From assembly GCA_964502145.1 (NCBI GenBank), contig CAZCVI010000003.1, forward strand, positions 62,001-126,000: a stretch of DNA of 64,000 nt. The letters run 5' to 3'. The notes below the pieces were generated by a model. The model had not been told where the DNA came from. It saw only the letters and a list, made by a program, of their open reading frames with translations, and ran no database searches. The stretch is from CAZCVI01 sp964502145. GTDB lineage: Bacteria; Acidobacteriota; Aminicenantia; UBA2199. Shown piece after piece: positions 44,190 through 52,390 of this stretch; positions within the stretch are counted from its first letter, which is position 1, and each line of letters starts with the position of its first letter. Position numbers and translations under genes: made by a program.

Positions 44190-44714
44190 CACTACTTCAA
44201 CAACTCTTTCTTTCTCAATAAACGATTGTAAGTGATGGCAAAACGATGGGCTTCATCGCGGATTTGTTGCAGTAATTGCAAGGCTTTGGTTTTGTGGCTG
44301 AGAACCAGGGGTTCGTCAGCGCCGGGAACATAGATTTCTTCGAGTCTTTTGGCCAAAGAAATGGTAGGGATTTTGACGGATAATTTTTTTATTTCTGCGG
44401 TGGCAGCATTTAATTGACCAATACCACCATCAATCAGAATCAAATCGGGGAGTTCACTGTTCTCATTTTTCAGGCGGGTGTAACGGCGCGACACGACCTC
44501 GGCAATAGACATAAAATCATCGACACCGGTGACAGATTGGATTTTATAACGCCGATAATTACTCTTGTCAGGCAAGCCATTGCGAAACTGCACCATGGAC
44601 GCGACGGTAGAGGTACCGGAAATATGGGAAATATCAAAACACTCAATAACAACAGGCAACTCCTGCATCTTTAATTTACTCTTCAAATCTTTCAACTTCT
44701 CCATATCACCGAAA
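44190..44714. repeat. 525-bp direct repeat, right copy (inside intact uvrC)
   Basis: Aligns without gaps to 35776-36300 in the same orientation, about 94% identical by manual count. Homology starts at the CACTACTTCAAC block covering the uvrC stop codon, and stops upstream of codon GGTGATATGG. Confidence 0.93.
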
Positions 44715-45784
44715 AAAGTGGTTTCAATATTCTTCAGCACCAAATCCAACAACTGTTTTTTTTCACCCCGTTGCGGCACGGTAATGGTCACGGGTGAACC
44801 GGCTTTCATCTTGAGAAACTCCAACACGGGTTCGCTGATTTCCATGGGCAGGATAAGTTCCCGTGGCACGGTATTATCGGAGTAATATTGCACAAGGAAA
44901 TGCTCGAAAAAATCATCTTCACGGGCCCCGAATTCCAATTGAAAACTGTTTCTGTTTTCCAACGTGCCTTTATACACATTAAATAGGGCGACATAGAGGG
45001 TATCGTTTTTAACCAGATAATGCACCACATCTTCATTGTACTTCTTTTGCCGGTCCATGTTTTGGCGTTGTTGCAGCCCTTTCACTGCCGACACTTGATC
45101 GCGCAATTCCATGGCCCGTTCAAAATACAACTCGGCAGATGCGCGATTCATTTCTTCCGTCATGTAGGTAATGACTTCCTGGATTTTCCCTTTCAGGACC
45201 AATCTGGCCCGTTTTAATTTTTCGTCGTAGTCTGTTTCGCTGATCTTGCCCACGCAAGGTGCCGGACAAACATGGATGTGATAACGCAAGCAGGGTTTCT
45301 TGGGGAATTTTTTGCAGGTCCGCAGTTGAAATATTCGATTTAACAGCGCCATGATATGATCACGTGCAGCCGCGGAAACAAAAGGCCCGTAGAATTCACC
45401 GCTTAGTTTGAGATCCTTTTGGCGGGCAATAGTAAGACGGGGAAAAGGTTCGGCAGTGAGGCGGATGAAAGCAAAACTTTTGGCATCTTTCAGATTGATA
45501 TTGTATTTGGGGGTATTCCGTTTGATGAGGGTATTTTCCAAGATCAGGGCTTCCACCTCGTTGTTGGTGATTATAAAATCAACCGCACGGATTTCGCGCA
45601 CCAAGGCTTCTGTTTTGGGGTCCAGCTCTTTGTTTTGGAAATAGTTTTTAACCCGTTTTTTGAGGTTGCGGGCTTTGCCGACATAGATGATCTTGCCAGT
45701 GGCATCGGAAAAAAGATAACAACCGGGATCACTGGTCACGCCGGTAATATCAATCATATCGAGATGACGTTTCTTATTATCCAT
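44192..45784 (-). CDS. uvrC: excinuclease ABC subunit C (without C-terminal HhH domain)
   Basis: 530 residues. The GIY-YIG domain (DPGCYLFSDATGKIIYVGKA), Cys-rich region (LRTCKKFPKKPCLRYHIHVCPAPC), UVR motif and RNase H-like domain (ECFDISHISGTSTVASMV) are in order. It makes the two incisions during nucleotide excision repair. The protein ends at RDEAHRFAITYNRLLRKKELLK, where other UvrCs continue with a (HhH)2 DNA-binding domain, so that domain is missing. The truncated copy at 35.8 kb ends at the same codon, so the loss is older than the duplication. It lies 117 nt downstream of uvrA. No clear Shine-Dalgarno is visible. Confidence 0.95.
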   Translation of the reverse strand: MDNKKRHLDMIDITGVTSDPGCYLFSDATGKIIYVGKARNLKKRVKNYFQNKELDPKTEALVREIRAVDFIITNNEVEALILENTLIKRNTPKYNINLKDAKSFAFIRLTAEPFPRLTIARQKDLKLSGEFYGPFVSAAARDHIMALLNRIFQLRTCKKFPKKPCLRYHIHVCPAPCVGKISETDYDEKLKRARLVLKGKIQEVITYMTEEMNRASAELYFERAMELRDQVSAVKGLQQRQNMDRQKKYNEDVVHYLVKNDTLYVALFNVYKGTLENRNSFQLEFGAREDDFFEHFLVQYYSDNTVPRELILPMEISEPVLEFLKMKAGSPVTITVPQRGEKKQLLDLVLKNIETTFFGDMEKLKDLKSKLKMQELPVVIECFDISHISGTSTVASMVQFRNGLPDKSNYRRYKIQSVTGVDDFMSIAEVVSRRYTRLKNENSELPDLILIDGGIGQLNAATAEIKKLSVKIPTISLAKRLEEIYVPGADEPLVLSHKTKALQLLQQIRDEAHRFAITYNRLLRKKELLK

Positions 45785-45804
45785 GGTTCTGAAAAAAAAA
45801 GACC

Positions 45805-45892
45805 CCCACTAATTTCACGAATTCACACGAATTAAAAAAAAAATTACTTTGTTTTTAAAAGTCCATTCGTGAAAATTCGTGTAATTCGTGGG
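45805..45892. repeat. AATTCGTG-type inverted repeat between uvrA and uvrC
   Basis: Left arm CCCACTAATTTCACGAATTC... (45805-45833) and right arm ...ATTCGTGTAATTCGTGGG (45865-45892) enclose an A/T-rich loop. Each arm is built of short CACGAATT units. A close relative lies at 55454-55542. Confidence 0.8.
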
Positions 45893-45901
45893 CCAATCTT
45901 T

Positions 45902-48760
45902 TTATTTTCCTTTTTTTTTAGTTTTTTTTGGGCTTGTTTCCGCGCATGAGGTGTGGGGTTTGGCAAAGATTTTTTTAAGGAATTGGCCGGTTTGGCTTTC
46001 TTTAATAGCAGCGACTTGCCGTGGCGTGCCTTGGGCGATGATACGTCCACCATCATCACCTCCTTCAGGGCCGAGGTCAATGAGGTAATCGGCGGATTTG
46101 ATCACATCCAGATTATGTTCGATGACCAGGACGGTATTGCCTTTATCCACCAGATCATTGAGCACGGCAATAAGTTTTTTAACATCGTGGAAATGGAGGC
46201 CGGTAGTCGGTTCATCTAAAAGGTAGAGGGTTTGTCCCGTTCCTTTTTTGGAGAGTTCACGGGTGAGTTTTATCCGTTGCGCTTCGCCGCCGGAGAGAGT
46301 GGTGGAACGTTGGCCCAATTTGATATATTCCAAGCCTACCTGACTGAGAGTATCCAGTTTGTTTTTGATAGCGGGGATATTTTGGAAGAGGTCCAGAGCT
46401 TCTTCCACGCTCATGTCGAGCACTTCGGCGATGTTCTTGTTTTTAAAAGGAATTTGCAGGGTTTCTTTATTATAACGTTTGCCTTTGCATTCCTCGCATT
46501 CGACGTACACATCGGGCAAGAAATTCATTTCAATTTTAATCACACCGTCACCACCACAGGCTTCGCAACGTCCGCCCTTCACATTAAAAGAGAAACGACC
46601 GGGCAAATACCCGCGCAAGCGCGCCTCGGCGGTTTCGGCAAAAATATTGCGCACTTCATCGAATACTTTGGTATAGGTGGCGGGATTGCTGCGGGGGGTT
46701 TTGCCAATAGGGCTCTGGTCGATGACAATCACTTTATCAATGGGTTTATCAAAGGTGATTTCAGTATGCTCACCAGCGCGAACCTTAGTATCATATAATT
46801 TACGCATCATACCTTTGTATAGAATCTCGTTCACCAGGGTGGATTTACCACTACCGGAGACACCGGTAATCAGGGTGAGGAGACCAATGGGAATATTAAC
46901 GTCAATATTCTTTAGATTGTTTTCCTGACAGCCTTTGATGCGGATAAAATCATTGCTTTGACGTAATACAGGGGGTTCAGGGATACATAGTTTGCCAGAG
47001 AGGTATTGGCCGGTGAGGGAATGGGGGTTCTTTTCAATTTGGGCGGGTGTGCCTTTGGCCACAATCTGACCACCGTGTAATCCGGCACCGGGGCCCATGT
47101 CCACCACATAATCGGCTTTGCGAATCGTATCTTCATCGTGTTCTACCACGATGAGAGTATTGCCAATATCCCTTAAACGGTGCAGCGTGTCAATGAGGCG
47201 CTGGTTATCGCTTTGATGCAAGCCAATGGAAGGTTCATCCAGAATATAAAGCACGCCCATAAGGTTGGAACCAATCTGGGTAGCCAGACGTATCCGTTGC
47301 GCTTCGCCACCGGAGAGACTGCCCGCGTTACGGGACAAAGTGAGGTAATTCAAACCGACTTTATCAAGAAATTGCAGTCGCGCCCGTAGTTCTTTCAGGA
47401 TTTGGTGGGCGATTTGCGTTTCCTTTTCCGTGAATTCATGCGTCTCGAAAAAATCCACGGTTTTCTTTATGGACATATCTGTCACATCAATAATCGATTT
47501 ATCCCCAATTTTAACTGCCAGAATCTTTTCTTTTAGTCGTTTTCCTTGACACGTGGGGCAGGGGGAGATGCGCATGAATTTTTCCAGTTCGCGGCGACGG
47601 TAATCCGATTGCGTTTGGCGGTAGAGTCGTTCTGATTGCGGTAGCAGTCCTTCCCAGTGGCCCAGGTGAGACCATTCCGCATCGCCGCCCTTCATGCTCA
47701 TGCTGAACTTGATTTTTTCCTTGGAACCGTTCATCAACACACTGTATTGTTTGGCATTGAGGTCTTTGATCGGGGTAAACACATCAAAGCCATGGTGTTT
47801 GGCAACTGCGCCCACATATTGACCGCGCCAGCCATCTACAGCGTTGCGGTAAATAGCGAGAGCACCATCAGCAATGCAGAGCGATTTATCGGGAATAATT
47901 AAATCGGGGTCGAAATCCATGCGAATACCGAGACCATGGCAGGTCTCGCAGGCACCGAAGGGGCTGTTAAAAGAAAACATACGCGGTTGGAGTTCTTCAA
48001 ACATGACATCGCATTCCGGGCAGGTCATGTCCGAGGAGAAGGTGTGTTCCTTGTCGTTTTTATCCAGCACGATCAGCAACCCTTTGGATTTTTGCAGCGC
48101 GTTTTCGCAGGCTTCGGCTAAACGGGAAGTATCCGTGGTTTTGATGCGGTCGATGACGATTTCGATATCGTGTTTTTTATAGCGATCCAGTTTAATCGTT
48201 TCGTCCGTGCGAATAATCGTTTTATTGACCCTGGCGCGGGCATAACCGTCTTTATTAAGGTCCGCGATCAGTTTTTCATAGGTTCCTTTTTTCTGGCGGA
48301 CAATCGGGGCCAGGATAGTGACAAAATCTTCCAGTTCCGTGGAAATACGTTCCGCGATCTTTTGCGGCGATTGCGCTTCGATCTTAATATGGTGTGTCGG
48401 GCAATAGGGAGTGCCGATGCGGGCATAAAGCAAGCGTAAATAATCGTAGATTTCAGTCACCGTGCCCACCGTGCTTCTGGGGTTCTTGCTGGTGGTTTTT
48501 TGTTCGATGGAAATGGCCGGTGAGAGTCCTTCGATGCTGTCCACGTCCGGTTTGTTCATCAGACCGAGGAATTGCCGGGCGTAAGCGGATAAAGATTCCA
48601 CGTAACGTCGTTGGCCTTCCGCATAAAGCGTATCAAAAGCCAGTGTCGATTTCCCGCTGCCCGACAGGCCCGTGATGACGATGAATTTATCTCTGGGCAG
48701 AGTAACGTTGATATTTTGCAGATTGTGTTCTCTGGCGCCTTTAATGATTATATTTTTCAT
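45902..48760 (-). CDS. uvrA: excinuclease ABC subunit A
   Basis: 952 residues. Two ABC ATPase halves: Walker A GLSGSGKSTLAFDTLYAEGQ and GVSGSGKSTLVNEILY, signatures SLSGGEAQRIRLATQIG and TLSGGEAQRIKLTRELS, and three zinc modules including CEACGGDGVIKIEMNFLPDV. It finds damage and loads UvrB. Its promoter is visible upstream, and uvrC lies downstream on the same strand. The C-terminus has a short K-rich extension. Confidence 0.97.
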   Translation of the reverse strand: MKNIIIKGAREHNLQNINVTLPRDKFIVITGLSGSGKSTLAFDTLYAEGQRRYVESLSAYARQFLGLMNKPDVDSIEGLSPAISIEQKTTSKNPRSTVGTVTEIYDYLRLLYARIGTPYCPTHHIKIEAQSPQKIAERISTELEDFVTILAPIVRQKKGTYEKLIADLNKDGYARARVNKTIIRTDETIKLDRYKKHDIEIVIDRIKTTDTSRLAEACENALQKSKGLLIVLDKNDKEHTFSSDMTCPECDVMFEELQPRMFSFNSPFGACETCHGLGIRMDFDPDLIIPDKSLCIADGALAIYRNAVDGWRGQYVGAVAKHHGFDVFTPIKDLNAKQYSVLMNGSKEKIKFSMSMKGGDAEWSHLGHWEGLLPQSERLYRQTQSDYRRRELEKFMRISPCPTCQGKRLKEKILAVKIGDKSIIDVTDMSIKKTVDFFETHEFTEKETQIAHQILKELRARLQFLDKVGLNYLTLSRNAGSLSGGEAQRIRLATQIGSNLMGVLYILDEPSIGLHQSDNQRLIDTLHRLRDIGNTLIVVEHDEDTIRKADYVVDMGPGAGLHGGQIVAKGTPAQIEKNPHSLTGQYLSGKLCIPEPPVLRQSNDFIRIKGCQENNLKNIDVNIPIGLLTLITGVSGSGKSTLVNEILYKGMMRKLYDTKVRAGEHTEITFDKPIDKVIVIDQSPIGKTPRSNPATYTKVFDEVRNIFAETAEARLRGYLPGRFSFNVKGGRCEACGGDGVIKIEMNFLPDVYVECEECKGKRYNKETLQIPFKNKNIAEVLDMSVEEALDLFQNIPAIKNKLDTLSQVGLEYIKLGQRSTTLSGGEAQRIKLTRELSKKGTGQTLYLLDEPTTGLHFHDVKKLIAVLNDLVDKGNTVLVIEHNLDVIKSADYLIDLGPEGGDDGGRIIAQGTPRQVAAIKESQTGQFLKKIFAKPHTSCAETSPKKTKKKGK

Positions 48761-48816
48761 GGTTCTTCTTTTCGTCCTTTTCTTCTATTTTCAAGTATAA
48801 ATTGTCGCAGTTACTA

Positions 48817-48845
48817 TTTATACCAAACTTTCCCCCTCTTGTAAA
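48817..48845 (-). promoter_or_regulatory. sigma70-type promoter of uvrA
   Basis: On the minus strand: TTTACA (48845-48840), 17-nt spacer, TATAAA (48822-48817), leaving about 50 nt of leader before the ATG at 48760. I see no LexA-type operator. Confidence 0.6.
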
Positions 48846-48994
48846 GGCCCAAAAGGACATAGCTCACCCGTCATCCATGTGAAAAAGCCGGGAAAAATAG
48901 ATGCTTGTTCGCTTTTCGTTCTCTGATTGAAAAGAAAGAAAAATTAAAATTTCTTGAACGATTAGGTTTATTATTTATAAGTGGTATTTACCGC

Positions 48995-50731
48995 TTATTT
49001 ATCCCCGATATCCACCTTAATGCCCAGTAATTTTTCGGTATCCTCGTCATCGGTTAATGTTAACACCGTATTTTGCGTGATAATAGTCGCAAACTCCTCA
49101 TGGGCGAACTGCTTGCGGATTTCATCCAGTTGATTCTGATTGACTGTGGCAATGTATTGTTTATTGGTGCCAGTAAATCTTTGGTAAACAGTCTTAAAAA
49201 TTTCTGACTTTTGCCGTTCATCGATCCCATCAAAAAGCCTGCTGTCATGAAAAAGAAAATTGATATGATGGTTGTGTCCCTTAAACAGCACGGTGAGGTC
49301 ATAACAGAAGATTTTAACGTTATTGATTCCATCGGAAGCATCCGACTCAATTTTGGCATCAATGGTAAAGCACAACTGATTGTCCCCATTATTACTCTCA
49401 ATAGTCAAGCCTGCTTTACTGCCCGGATAGAAAATTTTGGCAAGACCGCGAAAATAATTCAGTAATTCCCCGGTGTCCGCTTCAATCTCTTTTAAATAGT
49501 TCTCAGTAACTTCAGTGAGCTCCATCATATTTTTTTCAGCCTGCCGCTCTCTGAGTTTAGATTCATCCTGAAGTTCCTGAAACTTCTTCAAATTATAACG
49601 CTCTGCTTTTAATTCAGCGTTTTTAGTACTAAGACTGACAAAAACATCCAGTGCCTGATGTTCTCCCAGATACTGCATTAATTTATCAAGCTCTTTTTGA
49701 AGCTTTTCTGCCTCATCCTTTTTACCCTGCTGTTCTAATTTTAACTTGTTCTGTTGCTCAAGCAGTCTTTTTTTACGATTAAAAATCAACTTCTCGTAAA
49801 ATTTTTCCAGATCATCCAGAGTCTTGTTCATATTCTCAGGAAAAAAAATCTTAGACTGACTGTAGATGGTTTTAATATCCTCTTTATTCATATCAGGGGC
49901 AAAGGTAAGGCTTTTGTTAATGCTTTCAATATTGTTCTGCAATAGGATCACCCGATTGTTTAAGGCAAATAGTTCCTTTTCAATCTTATCTGCCTCAAGC
50001 TGAACGTCATGATAATCCTCCGCGACCTGAAAATTTTGTAAATTTTGATCAAGCCGGGATATTTGTTCCTCCAATTCAATCAGAGTGATGGTGACATCTT
50101 TATTGCCAGTAAAAAAATCCCGTAATAACGCATCCTTCTTAAAATTCTTTTCCAACGTGCGAATCCGTTCCTTTTCTTGCCTGATACCGTATTTTTTTTG
50201 CGCCAATACCACATCAAGTCCCAGTAAAAAAGCATTATAGAGTAGAGTCTGATAATCTTTTCCAGTTTTCCCGGTTTTATGATATGTGATATAGGATTCT
50301 TTTTTAGGTCTGATAAAAAAGGGAATTAGAGAACGAAAGGATAAGTAACCGACTTCATCGGGGATATCAAAGCATAAGGAGTTCATCATTTTATTAAACT
50401 TATCCACTGACAATTCATCATCATTCAATAGAATCTTCTTTGGATTATTGGTCGTTCTTTTGGCTGTATATTTATTGGTGCCCAATTCAAAATCAACAAA
50501 AAACTCCCAATTCGGTAGTTTTGCACAGAAGGTTTTATACTCAGAATCGCTTGCGCCCAAGCAAAAATGAATGATACGGACCAGCAAGGATTTCCCCACG
50601 CCATTATAGGTTTTCCCTTTTTCGCTTTGTCCGGGGTTCTTCTGTTTGGCAGTAATAAAACTGAGGCCAGACCGATTAAACTCAACGGTCCGAAAACTGG
50701 GTTGATTGGAGTAAACTTTGATCAGTTGCAT
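48995..50731 (-). CDS. ABC-three-component system ATPase (DUF2326)
   Basis: 578 residues. Walker A lies in NGVGKSLLVRIIHFCLG (about 44-60). A long coiled coil (about 180-400) separates it from the C-terminal DUF2326 block (CYDLTVLFKGHNHHINFLFHD, Walker B/D-loop region, then FHDSRLFDGIDERQ). It belongs to the SMC/RecN-like ATPases of ABC-3C conflict systems. It starts 10 nt inside the middle-component gene. The ATPase is thought to sense invading nucleic acid and activate the effector. Confidence 0.88.
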   Translation of the reverse strand: MQLIKVYSNQPSFRTVEFNRSGLSFITAKQKNPGQSEKGKTYNGVGKSLLVRIIHFCLGASDSEYKTFCAKLPNWEFFVDFELGTNKYTAKRTTNNPKKILLNDDELSVDKFNKMMNSLCFDIPDEVGYLSFRSLIPFFIRPKKESYITYHKTGKTGKDYQTLLYNAFLLGLDVVLAQKKYGIRQEKERIRTLEKNFKKDALLRDFFTGNKDVTITLIELEEQISRLDQNLQNFQVAEDYHDVQLEADKIEKELFALNNRVILLQNNIESINKSLTFAPDMNKEDIKTIYSQSKIFFPENMNKTLDDLEKFYEKLIFNRKKRLLEQQNKLKLEQQGKKDEAEKLQKELDKLMQYLGEHQALDVFVSLSTKNAELKAERYNLKKFQELQDESKLRERQAEKNMMELTEVTENYLKEIEADTGELLNYFRGLAKIFYPGSKAGLTIESNNGDNQLCFTIDAKIESDASDGINNVKIFCYDLTVLFKGHNHHINFLFHDSRLFDGIDERQKSEIFKTVYQRFTGTNKQYIATVNQNQLDEIRKQFAHEEFATIITQNTVLTLTDDEDTEKLLGIKVDIGDK

Positions 50732-50964
50732 TTAATAATCGCTCCATCTTGTTCATCCACCGCGCCAATAGAATGAAGAAAAACAATCGTCAACAATAGA
50801 TTGTCAAAGCTCTGTTTGGCAAAGTAGACCTTATTCTTATAGTCAGTCTGGTATTTTTTCCAAAGATCGTCAATGGATTCAGGGAACTCCAATTGAGTTA
50901 ATACATAACTGCCAAAACCCAATAGAGACTCTGAAAAATTGGAGTGTTTGGTTGGCATGATCAT
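50722..50964 (-). CDS. ABC-three-component system middle component (MC6-like)
   Basis: 80 residues. It starts at an ATG that overlaps the stop of the effector gene (ATGA) and ends inside the ATPase gene. PTKHSNFSESLLGFGSYVL and the later FDNLLLTIVFLHSIGAVDEQ match the small winged-helix middle component of ABC-3C systems. It links the effector to the ATPase. Confidence 0.82.
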   Translation of the reverse strand: MIMPTKHSNFSESLLGFGSYVLTQLEFPESIDDLWKKYQTDYKNKVYFAKQSFDNLLLTIVFLHSIGAVDEQDGAIIKCN

Positions 50965-51872
50965 GGTGTGGCTCCCAGTGGTGGCTCTTCAAAAATATCA
51001 CAGGTCTCAAAATATTTGGACATAATCACAATGACTACAGTCTGAAACATGGATTCAGCCTTTGGGCTTGCATAGTTCACAATTGCCCAAAATAAACTGT
51101 CTCCAGTGCTGTTTTTTTTCTCTTGAGAATAAATCTCATTCATTCGGTCCCGTAAGGCATCAGCCAAAAAATGACTGTTGTTTTTCAAATACTCATCCAG
51201 ACTGCTCAATTGAAATGATCCGTTATTGAGCCATTTAGATACAGTCTCCGATAACCCGTTAAAAATTATTTTATCATCCCAGTCAGGAAGGACTGTTGTT
51301 GAGTTATCGCCTTTGTTTAGGGGTAATTGCATGATATGTCCAACAACCTCATTTAAGATGGAATAATCCAAATTTTTAATGGTAGCTGGATCGGGGATAA
51401 AACCAGTTATCCCAAGTATCTGATCATCTTCAAGAGTAAAAAGAGTATTTTCCAAGTCCTTGGCTGTAAAAAATCCGGCCTGCTTCAGATGGTGCAATGT
51501 TTTTAAATCTTGAATCAACATTTCACAATCCGCATTTACCCCCTTGTAACTATCATTGACCACAAAATAGAATTCATTTACGGGCGACCATTGGCGAATC
51601 AGTCCTGCCAAATCGGTTTTTAATTTTTTTACCAGTGGCACGTATGACTTTTGGATATCTTCAGGGGCATATACCTGGTAAAAAATACCTTTGGTTTTAA
51701 TATAGCCATCGTTTTTTCGGTCGCCAATATCCCCCCACGCTTTTATCGGTTGAAAATCTGAATCAGCATACGTCAAAATGGCACAAAATAAATCTTCAAA
51801 TGCCTGACCTCTGGCTTTTAGAATTTTGTTTTGGAATAATTGTCGGGCCAGCGTTTTTTCTTGAACATTCAT
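50961..51872 (-). CDS. ABC-three-component system effector with nuclease-like N-terminus
   Basis: 303 residues from the ATG at 51872 (GGAGGG 6 nt upstream). The N-terminal ~100 residues look like a restriction-endonuclease fold: GQAFEDLFCAIL, WGDIGDRKNDGYI, FYQVYAPE; the usual E/Q-x-K is replaced by Q-V-Y. The C-terminal region (about 180-290) is the domain that binds the middle component. It is the first gene of a three-gene overlapping operon. Nuclease activity is inferred, and the atypical active site leaves it open. Confidence 0.8.
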   Translation of the reverse strand: MNVQEKTLARQLFQNKILKARGQAFEDLFCAILTYADSDFQPIKAWGDIGDRKNDGYIKTKGIFYQVYAPEDIQKSYVPLVKKLKTDLAGLIRQWSPVNEFYFVVNDSYKGVNADCEMLIQDLKTLHHLKQAGFFTAKDLENTLFTLEDDQILGITGFIPDPATIKNLDYSILNEVVGHIMQLPLNKGDNSTTVLPDWDDKIIFNGLSETVSKWLNNGSFQLSSLDEYLKNNSHFLADALRDRMNEIYSQEKKNSTGDSLFWAIVNYASPKAESMFQTVVIVIMSKYFETCDIFEEPPLGATP

Positions 51873-52131
51873 CGTATACCCTCCATTATTACCCATGGGG
51901 TGATCAATAAGTCCTTACCTATTGCAGACATGCTGCAAGCTGCCACCGCTGGACCTAAAAGTTCTACCGCCAGATTATCGATTTTTTTTATCTTCATATC
52001 TCATTTACCATCAGGTTCAATTATAATTAAAAGGATACAAACTGTCAACCTTAAAATTCAATACTTCAATACACTCGACCACTGTTATTCGTGGGAAAAA
52101 AGGTTTTGTTGTGAAAAAATTGCATATCTTC
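51873..52131. other. intergenic, no gene seen
   Basis: Divergent spacer between the ABC-3C operon and repeat-element copy 2. It contains no supported gene. A promoter for the ABC-3C operon must lie here, but no match is convincing. Confidence 0.4.
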
Positions 52132-52310
52132 GCCCTGGATTCACCATCATTTTTATAACTACCACGGAGAACCGTGGCAAGCTGGACTATCTGGACATAC
52201 TGGACTTACTGGACAAGCTTGAAAAATCAAAGATTTTGTGAAGTCCAGTTAGTCCAGAATGTCCATTATGTCCAGATAGTCCAGTTTTTTCAGAAACTTG
52301 GCGGTGGATT
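52132..52310 (+). repeat. composite inverted-repeat element, copy 2
   Basis: Shares the left block GCCCTGGATTCACCATCA (52132-52149) and right block CTTGGCGGTG (52297-52306) with copy 1. The inner hairpin arms consist of CTGGACATA/TGGACTTAC-type units (52181-52218) and their complement GTCCAGTTA/GTCCAGATA (52242-52285), different from the GGGAATTAT units of copy 1. A small CCACGG/CCGTGG hairpin precedes the left arm. It ends 18 nt before the helicase promoter. Confidence 0.8.
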
Positions 52311-52327
52311 TAGGTCGCAGGATAGGC

Positions 52328-52356
52328 TTGACATAAACAGGAAAATGAGATAAATT
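52328..52356 (+). promoter_or_regulatory. sigma70-type promoter of the SNF2-SbcD-SbcC-like operon
   Basis: TTGACA (52328-52333), 17-nt spacer, TAAATT (52351-52356), then a leader of about 28 nt that holds the Shine-Dalgarno CAGGAG. Confidence 0.65.
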
Positions 52357-52390
52357 GTTTCTTACACCCTTAATCAGGAGAAAAAGCATC

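Noticed and set aside
48995..50731. SbcC or RecN housekeeping repair ATPase
   Set aside because: DUF2326 end and overlap with middle component and effector identify an ABC-3C ATPase.
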